Assembly: GCA_017553815.1 (NCBI GenBank)
Contig: JAFZJT010000069.1
Span: 1-15,017 of the forward strand
Direction of reading: 5' to 3'
Source of the DNA: Clostridia bacterium
GTDB taxonomy: Bacteria > Bacillota_A > Clostridia > Christensenellales > CAG-138
Length of the DNA stretch: 15,017 bases
Shown here: piece after piece, positions 1 through 10,084 of the stretch
Numbering within the stretch: position 1 is the stretch's first letter
Layout: each line of letters starts with the position of its first letter
Program-made: the position numbers and the translations under genes
Notes under the pieces: generated by a model
The model's database searches: none
What the model was told of the DNA's origin: nothing
The model's input: the letters and a program-made list of their open reading frames with translations, nothing else

Positions 1-611
1 ATCGGGAAAACCTCGATTATATCGCCGCGCACTCTGAAATTGCCTCGAGCAAACTCGATATCGTTGCGCTGATACTGTATTTCAACGAGCTTTCTTATAA
101 GCGCGTCCCTGTCCATCTCGGCGCCGCGCCTTATCGAAACGCTCATTCTAAGGTATTCCTCGGGGTCGCCGAGCGCATAGATGCAGGAAACTGATGCAAC
201 TATGACCACGTCCCTGCGCTCGTTCAGCGAGCAGGTCGCACTGTGACGAAGGCGGTCTATCTCCTGATTGATATCGGCGGTCTTCTCGATATAGGTATCG
301 GATGAAGCGATATATGCCTCGGGCTGATAGTAGTCGTAATACGAAACGAAGTATTCAACGGCGTTATTCGGAAAGAACTCGCGAAACTCGGAGCAGAGCT
401 GTGCAGCAAGGGTCTTGTTATGCGCGATAACGAGCGTCGGCTTTTGCACGCGCTCGATGAGCTTGGCCATTGTGAAGGTCTTTCCCGAGCCGGTAACGCC
501 CAAAAGAACCTGCACTTCATCGCCTTCAAGCACGCCATTTGCAAGCGTTTCGATCGCCTGCGGCTGATCGCCCTGCGGCTCGAAAGGTGAAACGACCTTG
601 AACTCGCCCAT
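1..611 (-). CDS. uvrB: UvrABC excinuclease subunit B (N-terminal part, cut by window edge)
   Basis: UvrB is the DNA-damage verification subunit of nucleotide excision repair. It works with UvrA in lesion search and with UvrC in incision. About 203 N-terminal residues are visible; the rest lies beyond base 1. The protein opens [20 protein letters not shown], the usual UvrB N-terminus. It has a Walker A motif GVTGSGKT with K44, then [10 protein letters not shown], and then the UvrB signature [14 protein letters not shown], the beta-hairpin inserted between DNA strands. The ATG at 611-609 follows a GGAGG about 8 nt upstream, and the first residues match the family, so the start is secure. The gene is divergent from iorA and has its own TATAAT-type promoter. 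In Firmicutes uvrB normally heads uvrBA; uvrA is not visible here. Nothing abnormal is seen. Confidence 0.97.
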   Translation of the reverse strand, partial: MGEFKVVSPFEPQGDQPQAIETLANGVLEGDEVQVLLGVTGSGKTFTMAKLIERVQKPTLVIAHNKTLAAQLCSEFREFFPNNAVEYFVSYYDYYQPEAYIASSDTYIEKTADINQEIDRLRHSATCSLNERRDVVIVASVSCIYALGDPEEYLRMSVSIRRGAEMDRDALIRKLVEIQYQRNDIEFARGNFRVRGDIIEVFP

Positions 612-643
612 TGCGTATAAACCTCCAATTTATCATCTGCACT

Positions 644-672
644 ATTATACCACAAACTCCATTCATATTCAC
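644..672 (-). promoter_or_regulatory. Probable uvrB promoter (extended -10)
   Basis: On the minus strand a perfect TATAAT lies at 649-644, immediately preceded by TGG, giving an extended -10 (TGGTATAAT). A weak -35-like GTGAAT sits 17 nt upstream (672-667). The expected transcript start is about 30 nt before the uvrB ATG. I see no clear LexA/DinR-type operator. The assignment rests on motif and position only. Confidence 0.6.
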
Positions 673-724
673 GGTTTATGTTAGTGTATATAAATTTTCT
701 TTCGATATATTGCCCGTTTACCCC

Positions 725-753
725 TTTATTTGAGCTCCAAAATCTAATATAAT
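725..753 (+). promoter_or_regulatory. Probable promoter of the iorA-led operon
   Basis: A perfect TATAAT lies at 748-753, with a poor -35-like TTTATT at 725-730 (17-nt spacer). Transcription would start near 760, leaving a leader of about 58 nt before the iorA start. That leader contains a small hairpin, ACGAG (772-776) pairing with CTCGT (785-789) around an 8-nt loop, just upstream of the Shine-Dalgarno sequence. The weak -35 suggests low activity or activator dependence, which is inference. Confidence 0.5.
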
Positions 754-817
754 AGAGATGGCGAAATATGCACGAGTCGTTTGGCTCGTACACTTAAACT
801 CAAGGAGGAAAACTGAA

Positions 818-2545
818 TTGAAAAAGCTTTTGCTCGGAAATGAAGCGATCGCAAGAGGTGCCTACGAAGCCGGCGTCCGTGTTTCAAGCGCATATCCCGG
901 AACACCCAGCACCGAGATCAATGAAAACGTTGCCAACTATCCCGAGATCTATTCGGAGTGGGCTCCCAATGAAAAAGTTGCTGTTGAAGTCGCACTCGGC
1001 GCAGCCGTAAGCGGCGCTCGCAGTCTTGCCTGCATGAAGCACGTCGGTCTCAACGTTGCGGCCGATCCGTTCTTCACCGCCACCTATACCGGCGTCAACG
1101 CGGGCATGGTAGTCGTCGTTGCGGACGATCCCGGCATGCACTCCTCTCAGAATGAGCAGGATACCCGTATGCTCGCCCGCGCCTCCCATGCTCCCGTTCT
1201 CGACCCCTCCAGCAGCCAGGAATGCAAGGACTTCCTCAAGCTTGCATACGAGATAAGTGAAAAATACGACACTCCCGTGATCCTTCGCGTTACAACGAGA
1301 ATAGCTCACGCCCGCACCCTCGTTGAGCTCGAGGACCGTGTTGAGCTTCCTCTTCGCGAGTACAGCCGCGATATCAAGAAATACGTTTCGATGCCCGCAA
1401 ACATGATTGGCCGCCATCTCTACGTTGAAGAGCGTGAAAAGAGGCTCGCCGAGGATGCGAACACCCTCAGCATCAATAAAATAGAATGGGCGGACCGCAA
1501 GGTCGGCGTCATCACCTCCGGCGCGGCGTATAACTACGTAAAAGAGGCCATGCCGAACGCATCCGTGCTCAAGCTCGGTCTTGCTTATCCGATGCCCAAG
1601 AAGCTCATCGAGGAATTTGCAAAGGGCGTTGAGAAACTCTACGTTATCGAGGATATGGAGCCCTTCTATGAGGACACCATCAAAGCTTGGGGCATCGATT
1701 GCAGCGGCAAGGACCTCACCGGCGTTCAGGGCGAGCTCTTTGCGCGCAAGATAGCCGCCAAGTTCGAGGGCGCCGAGGAAGCCGGCCCCATGAACACCCG
1801 GGGCATCCCCGCCCGTCCCCCCGTGCTCTGCCCCGGCTGCCCGCATCGCGGTCTTTACCACGTTCTCGGCAAGCTCAAGCTGACCGTATGTTCTGACATC
1901 GGCTGCTACACACTCGGCGCGCTGCCCCCGCTCAGCGGCGTGGATACCTGCGTCTGCATGGGTGCTTCCATCGGCATGGCGCACGGCATGGAGAAGGCGC
2001 GCGGCCACGCGCAGGCAAAGAAGACCGTTGCCGTTCTCGGCGACTCCACCTTCTGCCACAGCGGCCTTACCGGACTTCTCAACATGGCGTACAACCGCTC
2101 CGTCGGCACCGTCATCGTTGCGGATAACTCCATCACCGGCATGACCGGCCATCAGAACAACCCCGCCAACGGCTACGACATCCACGGCGAACCCACCACC
2201 GCGCTCGATATCGTCAAGCTTTGCGAAGCGATGGGAATTCAGCACATTCGCGTTGTTGACCCCTTCGACCTCAAGGAGCTTGAGAAGGTCGTTCGCGAGG
2301 AGACCGAGCGCGAGGAGCTCTCAGTCATCATCTCCCGCCGTCCCTGCGCGCTTATCGTCAAGCAACCCGGCGTTTCGTTCGTATGCGACAGCGAGAAATG
2401 CCGCAACTGCGGAATGTGCATGAGGATCGGCTGCCCCGCCATCCGTAAGACCGAGACCGGCGTTGCTGTTGATCCGACTCAGTGCGTCGGCTGCGGCCTC
2501 TGCGCTCAGCTCCGCCACTGTGGCGCTCTCAACCCCGAAGCATAA
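818..2545 (+). CDS. iorA: Indolepyruvate:ferredoxin oxidoreductase, alpha subunit (IorA)
   Basis: Large subunit (575 aa) of the cytoplasmic, oxygen-sensitive enzyme that oxidatively decarboxylates aryl pyruvates (indole-, phenyl-, hydroxyphenylpyruvate) to aryl-acetyl-CoA while reducing ferredoxin. It starts with the KKLLLGNEAIARGAYEAGV and AYPGTPSTEI segments typical of the family. CPGCPHRG is at 338-345, and the thiamine-diphosphate motif GDSTFCHSG begins near 408. The C-terminus is a ferredoxin domain with eight cysteines: C528-x2-C531-x2-C534-x4-C539-P and C556-x2-C559-x2-C562-x5-C568, fitting two 4Fe-4S clusters. I chose the TTG at 818 because a perfect AAGGAGG (802-808) lies 9 nt before it. 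An in-frame ATG at 758 would place that ribosome site inside the gene and add a tail unlike the family. iorB follows 17 nt downstream, so both subunits are present. Exact substrate preference cannot be read from sequence. Confidence 0.95.
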   Translation: MKKLLLGNEAIARGAYEAGVRVSSAYPGTPSTEINENVANYPEIYSEWAPNEKVAVEVALGAAVSGARSLACMKHVGLNVAADPFFTATYTGVNAGMVVVVADDPGMHSSQNEQDTRMLARASHAPVLDPSSSQECKDFLKLAYEISEKYDTPVILRVTTRIAHARTLVELEDRVELPLREYSRDIKKYVSMPANMIGRHLYVEEREKRLAEDANTLSINKIEWADRKVGVITSGAAYNYVKEAMPNASVLKLGLAYPMPKKLIEEFAKGVEKLYVIEDMEPFYEDTIKAWGIDCSGKDLTGVQGELFARKIAAKFEGAEEAGPMNTRGIPARPPVLCPGCPHRGLYHVLGKLKLTVCSDIGCYTLGALPPLSGVDTCVCMGASIGMAHGMEKARGHAQAKKTVAVLGDSTFCHSGLTGLLNMAYNRSVGTVIVADNSITGMTGHQNNPANGYDIHGEPTTALDIVKLCEAMGIQHIRVVDPFDLKELEKVVREETEREELSVIISRRPCALIVKQPGVSFVCDSEKCRNCGMCMRIGCPAIRKTETGVAVDPTQCVGCGLCAQLRHCGALNPEA

Positions 2546-2562
2546 GGAAGGAGGAAAAAGGC

Positions 2563-3135
2563 ATGTTCAACATAGTTATCGTCGGTGTAGGCGGTCAGGG
2601 CACCCTGCTTGCAAGCAAGATCCTCGGCCAGCTCGCAATGAATAACGGCTACGATGTTCGCGTCAGCGAGGTTCACGGCATGAGCCAGCGCGGCGGCAGC
2701 GTCGTTACCTACGTTCGCATGAGCAACGATACTCCACTGTATTCCTCCATCGTTGAGCAGGGGCAGGCGGATATCGTGCTCGCATTTGAAAACCTCGAAG
2801 CGCTTCGCGCACTCCCCTATCTCAAAGCTGATGGAACGATGGTAGTGAACACCCAGCAGATACTCCCGATGCCCGTTATCACCGGCGCAACGAAGTATCC
2901 AGAGGATTGTCTTGAGCGCGTTGAAGCGGCTGCCAAGACCATCAAGATCAATGCCGTTGAGATAGCGCATGAGTGCGGCACCTACCGTGCGGCAAACGTA
3001 GTACTCATGGGCGTTTGCGCGAAGATGCTCCCGTTCAGCGCCGAGGAATGGCATAAGGCCATCGAGCAGTGTGTCAAGCCCAAGTTCCTCGAGGTCAACA
3101 TCAATGCGTTCGATCGCGGCTACAGATATAATTGA
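2563..3135 (+). CDS. iorB: Indolepyruvate:ferredoxin oxidoreductase, beta subunit (IorB)
   Basis: Small subunit (190 aa) of the IorAB complex, corresponding to the gamma domain of pyruvate:ferredoxin oxidoreductases, and needed with IorA for arylpyruvate oxidation. It opens with the glycine-rich MFNIVIVGVGGQGTLLASK. It continues with EVHGMSQRGGSV, the family's most conserved segment, and AFENLEALRALPYL. The ATG at 2563 follows AAGGAGG at 2547-2553 directly after the iorA stop (2543-2545), giving translational linkage within one operon. A longer reading with an earlier in-frame ATG at 2482 would overlap the iorA ferredoxin domain and is not credible. The length is normal for the family. Confidence 0.95.
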   Translation: MFNIVIVGVGGQGTLLASKILGQLAMNNGYDVRVSEVHGMSQRGGSVVTYVRMSNDTPLYSSIVEQGQADIVLAFENLEALRALPYLKADGTMVVNTQQILPMPVITGATKYPEDCLERVEAAAKTIKINAVEIAHECGTYRAANVVLMGVCAKMLPFSAEEWHKAIEQCVKPKFLEVNINAFDRGYRYN

Positions 3136-3138
3136 TCG

Positions 3139-4320
3139 ATGATGTACGATTTCAAAACCCAAATAGATAGAACCGATACGGGTTCCATCAAAACCGATAT
3201 AGCACCCGAGTCCGTCAAGGACTCGGGTCTTGTGCCATTGTCAGTTGCGGACATGGAGCTTCCTGTCGCTCCCGAGATAATCGAAGCCGTTAAGAAGGCC
3301 GCCGACAAGGGCATCTTCGGCTACACCTATGCCGACAGGGCTTACACCGAGACTGTTCGCTCATGGATGAAGGATCGGCATAGCTTCGATACCGAGGGTT
3401 TCAAGCTCATTACAACGAACGGTGTTGTTCCTGCACTCCGCTTCGCAGTAGAAGCATTCTGTGAAAAGGGCGAGGGTGTCGTTATCCAGCCCCCGGTCTA
3501 CATGATGTTCAAAAATGCTATCGAGACTGCGGAAAGGCGCGTCGTCGAGAACCCGCTCATCTTCGATAACGGCAGATACGTTATGGACTACGACGACCTC
3601 GACAGAAAGACCGCGCCCGAAGACGTTAAGCTTCTTCTGCTCTGCAGTCCGCACAACCCCGTAGGAAGGGCCTGGACGAAGGAAGAACTTATAAGGCTCG
3701 GCGAAATATGCAGGAAGAACGGCGTTATCGTCGTTGCCGACGAGATACACAATGACCTCCTTTTGAACGGAGCCGAGCATACGGTTTTTGCGGCGCTTCC
3801 GGGCATGGACGATATCTCAATCACCTGCACCGCAACGAGCAAGACCTTCAACCTTGCAGGGCTCTCCTGCTCAAATATCTTCATTAAGAATGAGAGTATC
3901 GCCGAGAGCTTCAAGAATGCAGCCGACCGCGCCGGAGCGGGACTCGTTCCCTACTTTGCTCGCGCCGCCACGATCGCCGCGTACACGCAATGTGCCGCTT
4001 GGGTCGATGAACTGAACGCGCATATCTACGCTAATTTCGAGCTTATGTATTCCTTCATTGAGAAGGAGCTGCCGATGCTCAAGGTCATCCGCGCCGAAGG
4101 CACCTATCTTGCTTGGCTCGATATGCGCGCGCTCGGTCTTGATGACGGGGCGCTTGAGAAGCTCATGCTCTCACACGGCCTTGCTCTCGACGAAGGGTAT
4201 CTCTTCGGAGTCGGCGGAAGCGGCTTTGAAAGATGGAATCTTGCTCTGCCCTCGGATATTCTCCTGAAGGCGCTTGAACGGCTGAAGCTCGCCGTCAATA
4301 AGGCGGCGTTATCCAGATAG
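3139..4320 (+). CDS. PLP-dependent aminotransferase / C-S beta-lyase, MalY/PatB type
   Basis: A 393-aa fold-type I PLP enzyme of the MalY/PatB branch, whose members are cystathionine beta-lyases or aminotransferases. Near the N-terminus are the branch's TGS(I/V)K and PLSVADMELP segments (family: LPLWVADMDF). The cofactor residues are visible: SPHNPVGR with N173, VVADEIHND with D201 (pyridine nitrogen), TSKTFNLAG with the Schiff-base K235, and the carboxylate-binding R365 in FERWNLALP. It starts 3 nt after the iorB stop, with tandem ATGs at 3139 and 3142 and no Shine-Dalgarno sequence, so translation probably depends on ribosomes coming off iorB. Linkage to iorAB suggests it may transaminate aromatic amino acids to the 2-oxoacids used by IorAB, but a cysteine/cystathionine lyase role is equally compatible with the motifs. 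Confidence 0.88.
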   Translation: MMYDFKTQIDRTDTGSIKTDIAPESVKDSGLVPLSVADMELPVAPEIIEAVKKAADKGIFGYTYADRAYTETVRSWMKDRHSFDTEGFKLITTNGVVPALRFAVEAFCEKGEGVVIQPPVYMMFKNAIETAERRVVENPLIFDNGRYVMDYDDLDRKTAPEDVKLLLLCSPHNPVGRAWTKEELIRLGEICRKNGVIVVADEIHNDLLLNGAEHTVFAALPGMDDISITCTATSKTFNLAGLSCSNIFIKNESIAESFKNAADRAGAGLVPYFARAATIAAYTQCAAWVDELNAHIYANFELMYSFIEKELPMLKVIRAEGTYLAWLDMRALGLDDGALEKLMLSHGLALDEGYLFGVGGSGFERWNLALPSDILLKALERLKLAVNKAALSR

Positions 4321-4336
4321 ATCGAAATTACTGTTG

Positions 4337-6685
4337 ATGCTAAATCTTAAATCATTAAACAAAGAGCAGTACGAAGCAGCAACGACCATAGACGGGCCAT
4401 TGCTGGTGCTTGCGGGAGCGGGCAGCGGCAAGACCCGTGTTTTGACATACAGGATCGCGAACCTCGTTTTGAACCACGGAGTTCCCGCTTGGGCGATACT
4501 TGCCGTGACATTCACCAATAAGGCGGCAAGGGAGATGAAGGAGCGTGTAGACAAGCTGCTCGACACGCCATCATCCGATATGTGGGTAACTACGTTTCAT
4601 TCGTTCTGCGTTAAGATGCTCAGAGCCGATATCGATAAGCTCGGCTTCGATCGCGGCTTCACCATATACGATGACCAGGATCAGAACTCCGTTATCGCCG
4701 ATATCATGAAGCAGCAGAATATCGATGAAAAGAAGTTTCCAAAGGCGCGTTTTCGTTCGATGATAAGCGAAGCGAAGAACTCCTCAGAGAGACCCGAGAC
4801 CTATATCATGGAAGCGACGGGACAGAGCGCGGAGACCTTCGTGGACGTGTACCGCGCCTATCAAAAGCGCCTTATCGAGTGCAGTGCGCTCGATTTTGAC
4901 GATCTTCTGCTCTATGCGGTGAGGCTTCTTAAGGAGCAGCCGGAAGTGCTTGAAAAATACAGGCGAAAATTCCGTTATGTGCTTGTTGACGAGTATCAGG
5001 ACACGAACTTTCCGCAGTATCAAATAGTCAAGCTCCTATGTGCCGAGCACCGCAATATCTGCGTAGTCGGCGATGACGATCAGAGCATATACGGATGGCG
5101 CGGCGCGGATATTCGCAATATCCTCGATTTTGAAAAGGATTTCGAGGGAGCGAAGGTCGTTCGTCTCGAACAGAATTACCGTTCCACCAGGGCGATACTC
5201 GATTGCGCCAATAAGGTCATCTCAAACAACACAGGCAGGAAGAGCAAGAAGCTTTGGACGGATAAACCGGGCGGCGAAAAGGTCGAGCTTGTTTTCGTCG
5301 ATAACGAGCGCGACGAGGCATATACGATAGCGAAGACCATTTCAAGGATTCACAGCTATGAAAAGCGCAGCTACAATGATTTCGCCGTGCTGTACCGTAC
5401 CCATGCACAGAGCCGCGTCATAGAATCGGTGCTCACAACGGGCTACGGCATACCGATAAGCATAATCGGCGGCATGCGCTTCTACTCCTATCAGGAGATC
5501 AAGGATCTGCTCGCCTACCTAAAGCTGATCGCCAATCCGAATGACGATGTTGCCTTTAAGCGCATAATAAACGTACCCAAGCGCGGCATCGGCGCAGCGA
5601 CCGTTTCTTCGATCGAAGCTGCGGCGCAGTCGAAGGATATCTCGATGTTCATGGCCTGTATAATGCCCGATGCTCTGCCGGAAAAGCTTGTTAAAAAAGT
5701 TTCTCCATTCATTGATCTGATGAGGGCGCTTTTTGCAAACAGATATCGCATGGGGCTTTCGGAGCTTGCCGAAAGCATAGTATCGGCGACAGATTTCGAT
5801 TCATATCTTCTGGAGCTCGGCAGCGATAAATACGAAACCCGCTCCGAAAACATTCAGGAGCTTCTCGGCGCGATGCTCGAGCATGAGCAGCAGCTCCCCG
5901 AAGGCACGGACGCGCTTCAGAGCTTCCTTGAGACCGCCGCGCTCAACTCCGAGGCCGACAATATCGATGAGAGCGACGGCACGGTTAAGCTGATGACGCT
6001 TCACTGCGCGAAGGGACTTGAATTCCCGGTCGTTTTCCTTCCGGGCATGGAAGAAGGCATCTTCCCTTCCTCTCGTTCAAAGGAGGATCCGAGCCGTTTT
6101 GAAGAGGAACGCAGGCTCTGCTACGTTGGCGTAACAAGGGCAGAGCAGAAGCTCGTTCTATTGGCCGCGCGCTCGCGCATGCTCTACGGAAGTCAGCAGG
6201 TGAACGACCCTTCGGTTTTTCTTGAGGAGATGGAGCTTATCGACCCCGAGACCGCGCCCATGAAGCGCAATTCTTTTATGAGTTCGAGCGGCACTCGCGC
6301 GGGAAATCATGGAAATCTCCGCCAGTCCTGCGGATACGGCGGTTTCGCAAACGGCTCGAAAACGCACTATTCCGGAACGAATGTCGGCAAGGAAGTTGTG
6401 GATCAGATCCGCAAGCTGAACGGTCTTGACAGGGGCGAAAGCAAACGCTCCATTCCCAAAGCTTCCGGGAGCTCGATCGGCTCAACTTCAAAACCAACTC
6501 ATTCGAGCAAAAGCTCGGCTTCAATACTCAAAAAGGATATGCGCGTTATCCATCCGCAGTTCGGTAATGGCACCGTTATCGATGTTTCGACGGACGGGGG
6601 CGCAATTGTCAGCATCAGGTTCGACAACGGCTCCGTTCGCCGCCTTGCCGCCGCTTATGCGCCGCTGACCGTGATAAAGGAGTAG
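4337..6685 (+). CDS. pcrA: ATP-dependent 3'-5' DNA helicase PcrA (UvrD/Rep family)
   Basis: A 782-aa superfamily 1A helicase that unwinds DNA in repair, in rolling-circle replication and at replication-transcription conflicts. All core motifs are present in order: Walker A AGAGSGKT with K32, AVTFTNKAAREMKERV (Ia), VDEYQDTN with D218/E219 (II), GDDDQSIYGWRGA from about 245 (III), LEQNYRS (IV), TLHCAKGLEFPVVFLPG (V) and CYVGVTRAE (VI). After a serine/glycine-rich linker (roughly 650-730), residues 732-782 form the small C-terminal Tudor-like domain of PcrA (HPQFGNGTV), which in Bacillus binds RNA polymerase. I preferred the ATG at 4337 to the preceding TTG at 4334; neither has a clear ribosome site. 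It lies 16 nt after the PLP-enzyme stop and is followed at once by ligA, the standard Firmicutes pcrA-ligA pair. Confidence 0.96.
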   Translation: MLNLKSLNKEQYEAATTIDGPLLVLAGAGSGKTRVLTYRIANLVLNHGVPAWAILAVTFTNKAAREMKERVDKLLDTPSSDMWVTTFHSFCVKMLRADIDKLGFDRGFTIYDDQDQNSVIADIMKQQNIDEKKFPKARFRSMISEAKNSSERPETYIMEATGQSAETFVDVYRAYQKRLIECSALDFDDLLLYAVRLLKEQPEVLEKYRRKFRYVLVDEYQDTNFPQYQIVKLLCAEHRNICVVGDDDQSIYGWRGADIRNILDFEKDFEGAKVVRLEQNYRSTRAILDCANKVISNNTGRKSKKLWTDKPGGEKVELVFVDNERDEAYTIAKTISRIHSYEKRSYNDFAVLYRTHAQSRVIESVLTTGYGIPISIIGGMRFYSYQEIKDLLAYLKLIANPNDDVAFKRIINVPKRGIGAATVSSIEAAAQSKDISMFMACIMPDALPEKLVKKVSPFIDLMRALFANRYRMGLSELAESIVSATDFDSYLLELGSDKYETRSENIQELLGAMLEHEQQLPEGTDALQSFLETAALNSEADNIDESDGTVKLMTLHCAKGLEFPVVFLPGMEEGIFPSSRSKEDPSRFEEERRLCYVGVTRAEQKLVLLAARSRMLYGSQQVNDPSVFLEEMELIDPETAPMKRNSFMSSSGTRAGNHGNLRQSCGYGGFANGSKTHYSGTNVGKEVVDQIRKLNGLDRGESKRSIPKASGSSIGSTSKPTHSSKSSASILKKDMRVIHPQFGNGTVIDVSTDGGAIVSIRFDNGSVRRLAAAYAPLTVIKE

Positions 6686-6688
6686 TAA

Positions 6689-8647
<1,959 letters not shown>

Positions 8648-9616
8648 ATGAGAATTGGAAAGCTAACAAACGAGCAGCTCGATAGGCTTATACTCGGCAA
8701 GCTCAAGCACACGAGAAAGGAAGTTGTGCTCTCCCCCGGCATCGGCGTGGACTGCACCGCCGTCGATATGGGCGGACGGCTCACCGTGCTTTCAAGCGAC
8801 CCCATAACAGCCGCTAAATCGCGCATTGGAAGTCTAACCGTTAACGTATGCTGCAACGATGCTGCCGCTTCCGGCGCGGAGCCGATAGGGCTGATGGTGA
8901 CGCTGCTTCTGCCGCCCATGGTGAGCGAAGCGGAGATCGATGAGCTGTCGAGCGAGATCGTTTCGGCCGCCGAGAGGGCGAATGTGGACGTTATAGGCGG
9001 CCATACCGAGATAACCGATTCCGTTACGAGAATAGTTACGAGCACGACCGTTATCGCAAGAGAGGGAAAAAACGGCATCATTTCCCCTCGTGGGATGTGT
9101 AAGGGCGACTGGCTCATAATGACCAAGCACGCGGGGCTCGAGGGAGTAGGTATCCTTGCGGATCATATTGAAAGCATTGATTCAATCCTAACTCTCGAAG
9201 AACTCGAACAGGTTCGCGCCTTTACCGATAAGACAAGTGTTGTAAAGGAAGGGCTGTTTGCGGCCGATCGCGGTGCAACGGCGATGCACGATGCGACCGA
9301 GGGCGGCATCCTTGGCGCCTGCTGGGAGCTTTCCGAAGCGAGCGGTATTGGGCTTGAGCTTTATAAAGAAAGAATAATCATTCATCCCGCAACAAAAAAG
9401 CTCTGCTCTGCCATCGGGATCGATCCTCTAAGGCTTATCTCGAGCGGCTGTATGCTCATAACCTGCCCGAACGGCGAAGAAATGCTTGAAGGTCTTGCTG
9501 CGATGGGTATTGATGCCGCGATCATAGGCAAAGCGCACGGCAAAGGTGTTCGCTTCTCGACGGGTGAAGCGATACTGCCTCCCGATGCAGACGAGATATA
9601 CAAGATAGTTAAATGA
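8648..9616 (+). CDS. AIR synthase-related protein (PurM/HypE/ThiL-like ATPase fold), substrate unknown
   Basis: A 322-aa protein of the AIR-synthase superfamily, whose members (PurM, HypE, ThiL, SelD) use ATP to activate a small substrate. Visible family segments are VNVCCNDAAASGAEPIGL (central nucleotide/Mg region, residues about 64-82), DVIGGHTEITDSV, GLEGVGILADH, and HDATEGGILGACWELSEASG, which matches the second-domain signature of HypE (DPTRGGLA-like). True hydrogenase-maturation HypE ends in a conserved PRIC cysteine tail. This protein ends DEIYKIVK with no such cysteine, and no hyp or hydrogenase genes are nearby, so a NiFe-maturation role is unlikely. The ATG abuts the ligA stop with no spacer, so it is translationally coupled as the last gene of the operon. 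Its specific reaction cannot be inferred. Confidence 0.82.
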   Translation: MRIGKLTNEQLDRLILGKLKHTRKEVVLSPGIGVDCTAVDMGGRLTVLSSDPITAAKSRIGSLTVNVCCNDAAASGAEPIGLMVTLLLPPMVSEAEIDELSSEIVSAAERANVDVIGGHTEITDSVTRIVTSTTVIAREGKNGIISPRGMCKGDWLIMTKHAGLEGVGILADHIESIDSILTLEELEQVRAFTDKTSVVKEGLFAADRGATAMHDATEGGILGACWELSEASGIGLELYKERIIIHPATKKLCSAIGIDPLRLISSGCMLITCPNGEEMLEGLAAMGIDAAIIGKAHGKGVRFSTGEAILPPDADEIYKIVK

Positions 9617-9648
9617 GCTCGTTGCGAACAGCTGCTTCAGAACAAGAA

Positions 9649-9678
9649 ATGCCTTCGAGGTTCATTCCTCGAAGGCAT
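9649..9678. terminator. Convergent bidirectional hairpin terminator
   Basis: A perfect 12-bp inverted repeat, ATGCCTTCGAGG (9649-9660) and CCTCGAAGGCAT (9667-9678), encloses a 6-nt loop. On the plus strand it is followed by GTTTAAT; on the minus strand it is followed by TTCTTGTTC. It sits between the convergent ends of the ligA operon and yraN and probably serves both, although the U-tracts are poor. One arm and part of the loop encode the last residues and stop of yraN. Confidence 0.75.
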
Positions 9679-10066
9679 GTTTAATGTGATTTATCCCGGA
9701 GAGAGGCAACTTCTTGCTCAGATCCACCTCGATAATATCGTAACGAAACACTTTTCTCTGCAAATTATTCCGCGCAATATAGGCCTTTGACGCAAGTATC
9801 AGATTCCTGCGCTTATCCTGTGTCACGCTTTTTCGCGGCGGGATACCGCTGATATTGCGCCGCGATTTCACCTCAACGAAAGCGACCAACTCACCCTTTT
9901 GAGCGATGATATCGATCTCTTTATTATGAAAAAGCCAGTTTCGCTCAAGGATCCTGTATCCGTGAAGCCGCAGGTAAAGCGCGGCGCGCCTCTCCCCCTT
10001 CGCTCCGCTCTTTTGGCTTTTGCTGCCGCCTCTCAGCGCAAGATTTGTTTTCTTTTCGGTATTCAT
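9662..10066 (-). CDS. yraN: YraN / UPF0102 family endonuclease-like protein
   Basis: A small (134 aa) restriction-endonuclease-fold protein of the UPF0102 family, of uncertain role and often linked to DNA repair or recombination. The family core is clear: GAKGERRAALYL, GYRILERNWLF, then the nuclease-type residues in NKEIDIIAQ and VAFVEVKSRR (E-x-D and E-x-K). The ATG at 10066 gives a normal N-terminus; an in-frame TTG at 10081 would add five residues. No Shine-Dalgarno sequence is visible, and the gene begins 18 nt after the rnhB stop, so coupling is likely. It is the last gene of the minus-strand cluster; its stop codon lies in the terminator loop. rnhB-yraN adjacency is common in Bacteria. 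Confidence 0.9.
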   Translation of the reverse strand: MNTEKKTNLALRGGSKSQKSGAKGERRAALYLRLHGYRILERNWLFHNKEIDIIAQKGELVAFVEVKSRRNISGIPPRKSVTQDKRRNLILASKAYIARNNLQRKVFRYDIIEVDLSKKLPLSGINHIKHAFEE

Positions 10067-10084
10067 AAAAGATCGATGCAAAAA

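Noticed and set aside
257..793. A 178-codon minus-strand frame spanning the uvrB start and the divergent promoters
   Set aside because: It overlaps real uvrB coding sequence in another frame and both promoter regions, and its Ser/Arg-rich product has no domain.
758..817. Upstream in-frame ATG as the iorA start
   Set aside because: It would translate the leader hairpin and the perfect AAGGAGG site, and add 20 residues absent from the family; the TTG at 818 fits spacing and homology.
884..2245. A 453-codon open frame on the minus strand across iorA
   Set aside because: It is antisense to a gene with full IorA motifs, its product is Gly/Ala/Val-rich with no recognisable domain, and it has no ribosome site; codon bias of iorA explains the open frame.
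8648..9616. Calling this gene hypE (hydrogenase maturation)
   Set aside because: The C-terminal PRIC-type cysteine motif is missing and there is no hydrogenase context, so only the superfamily is supported.
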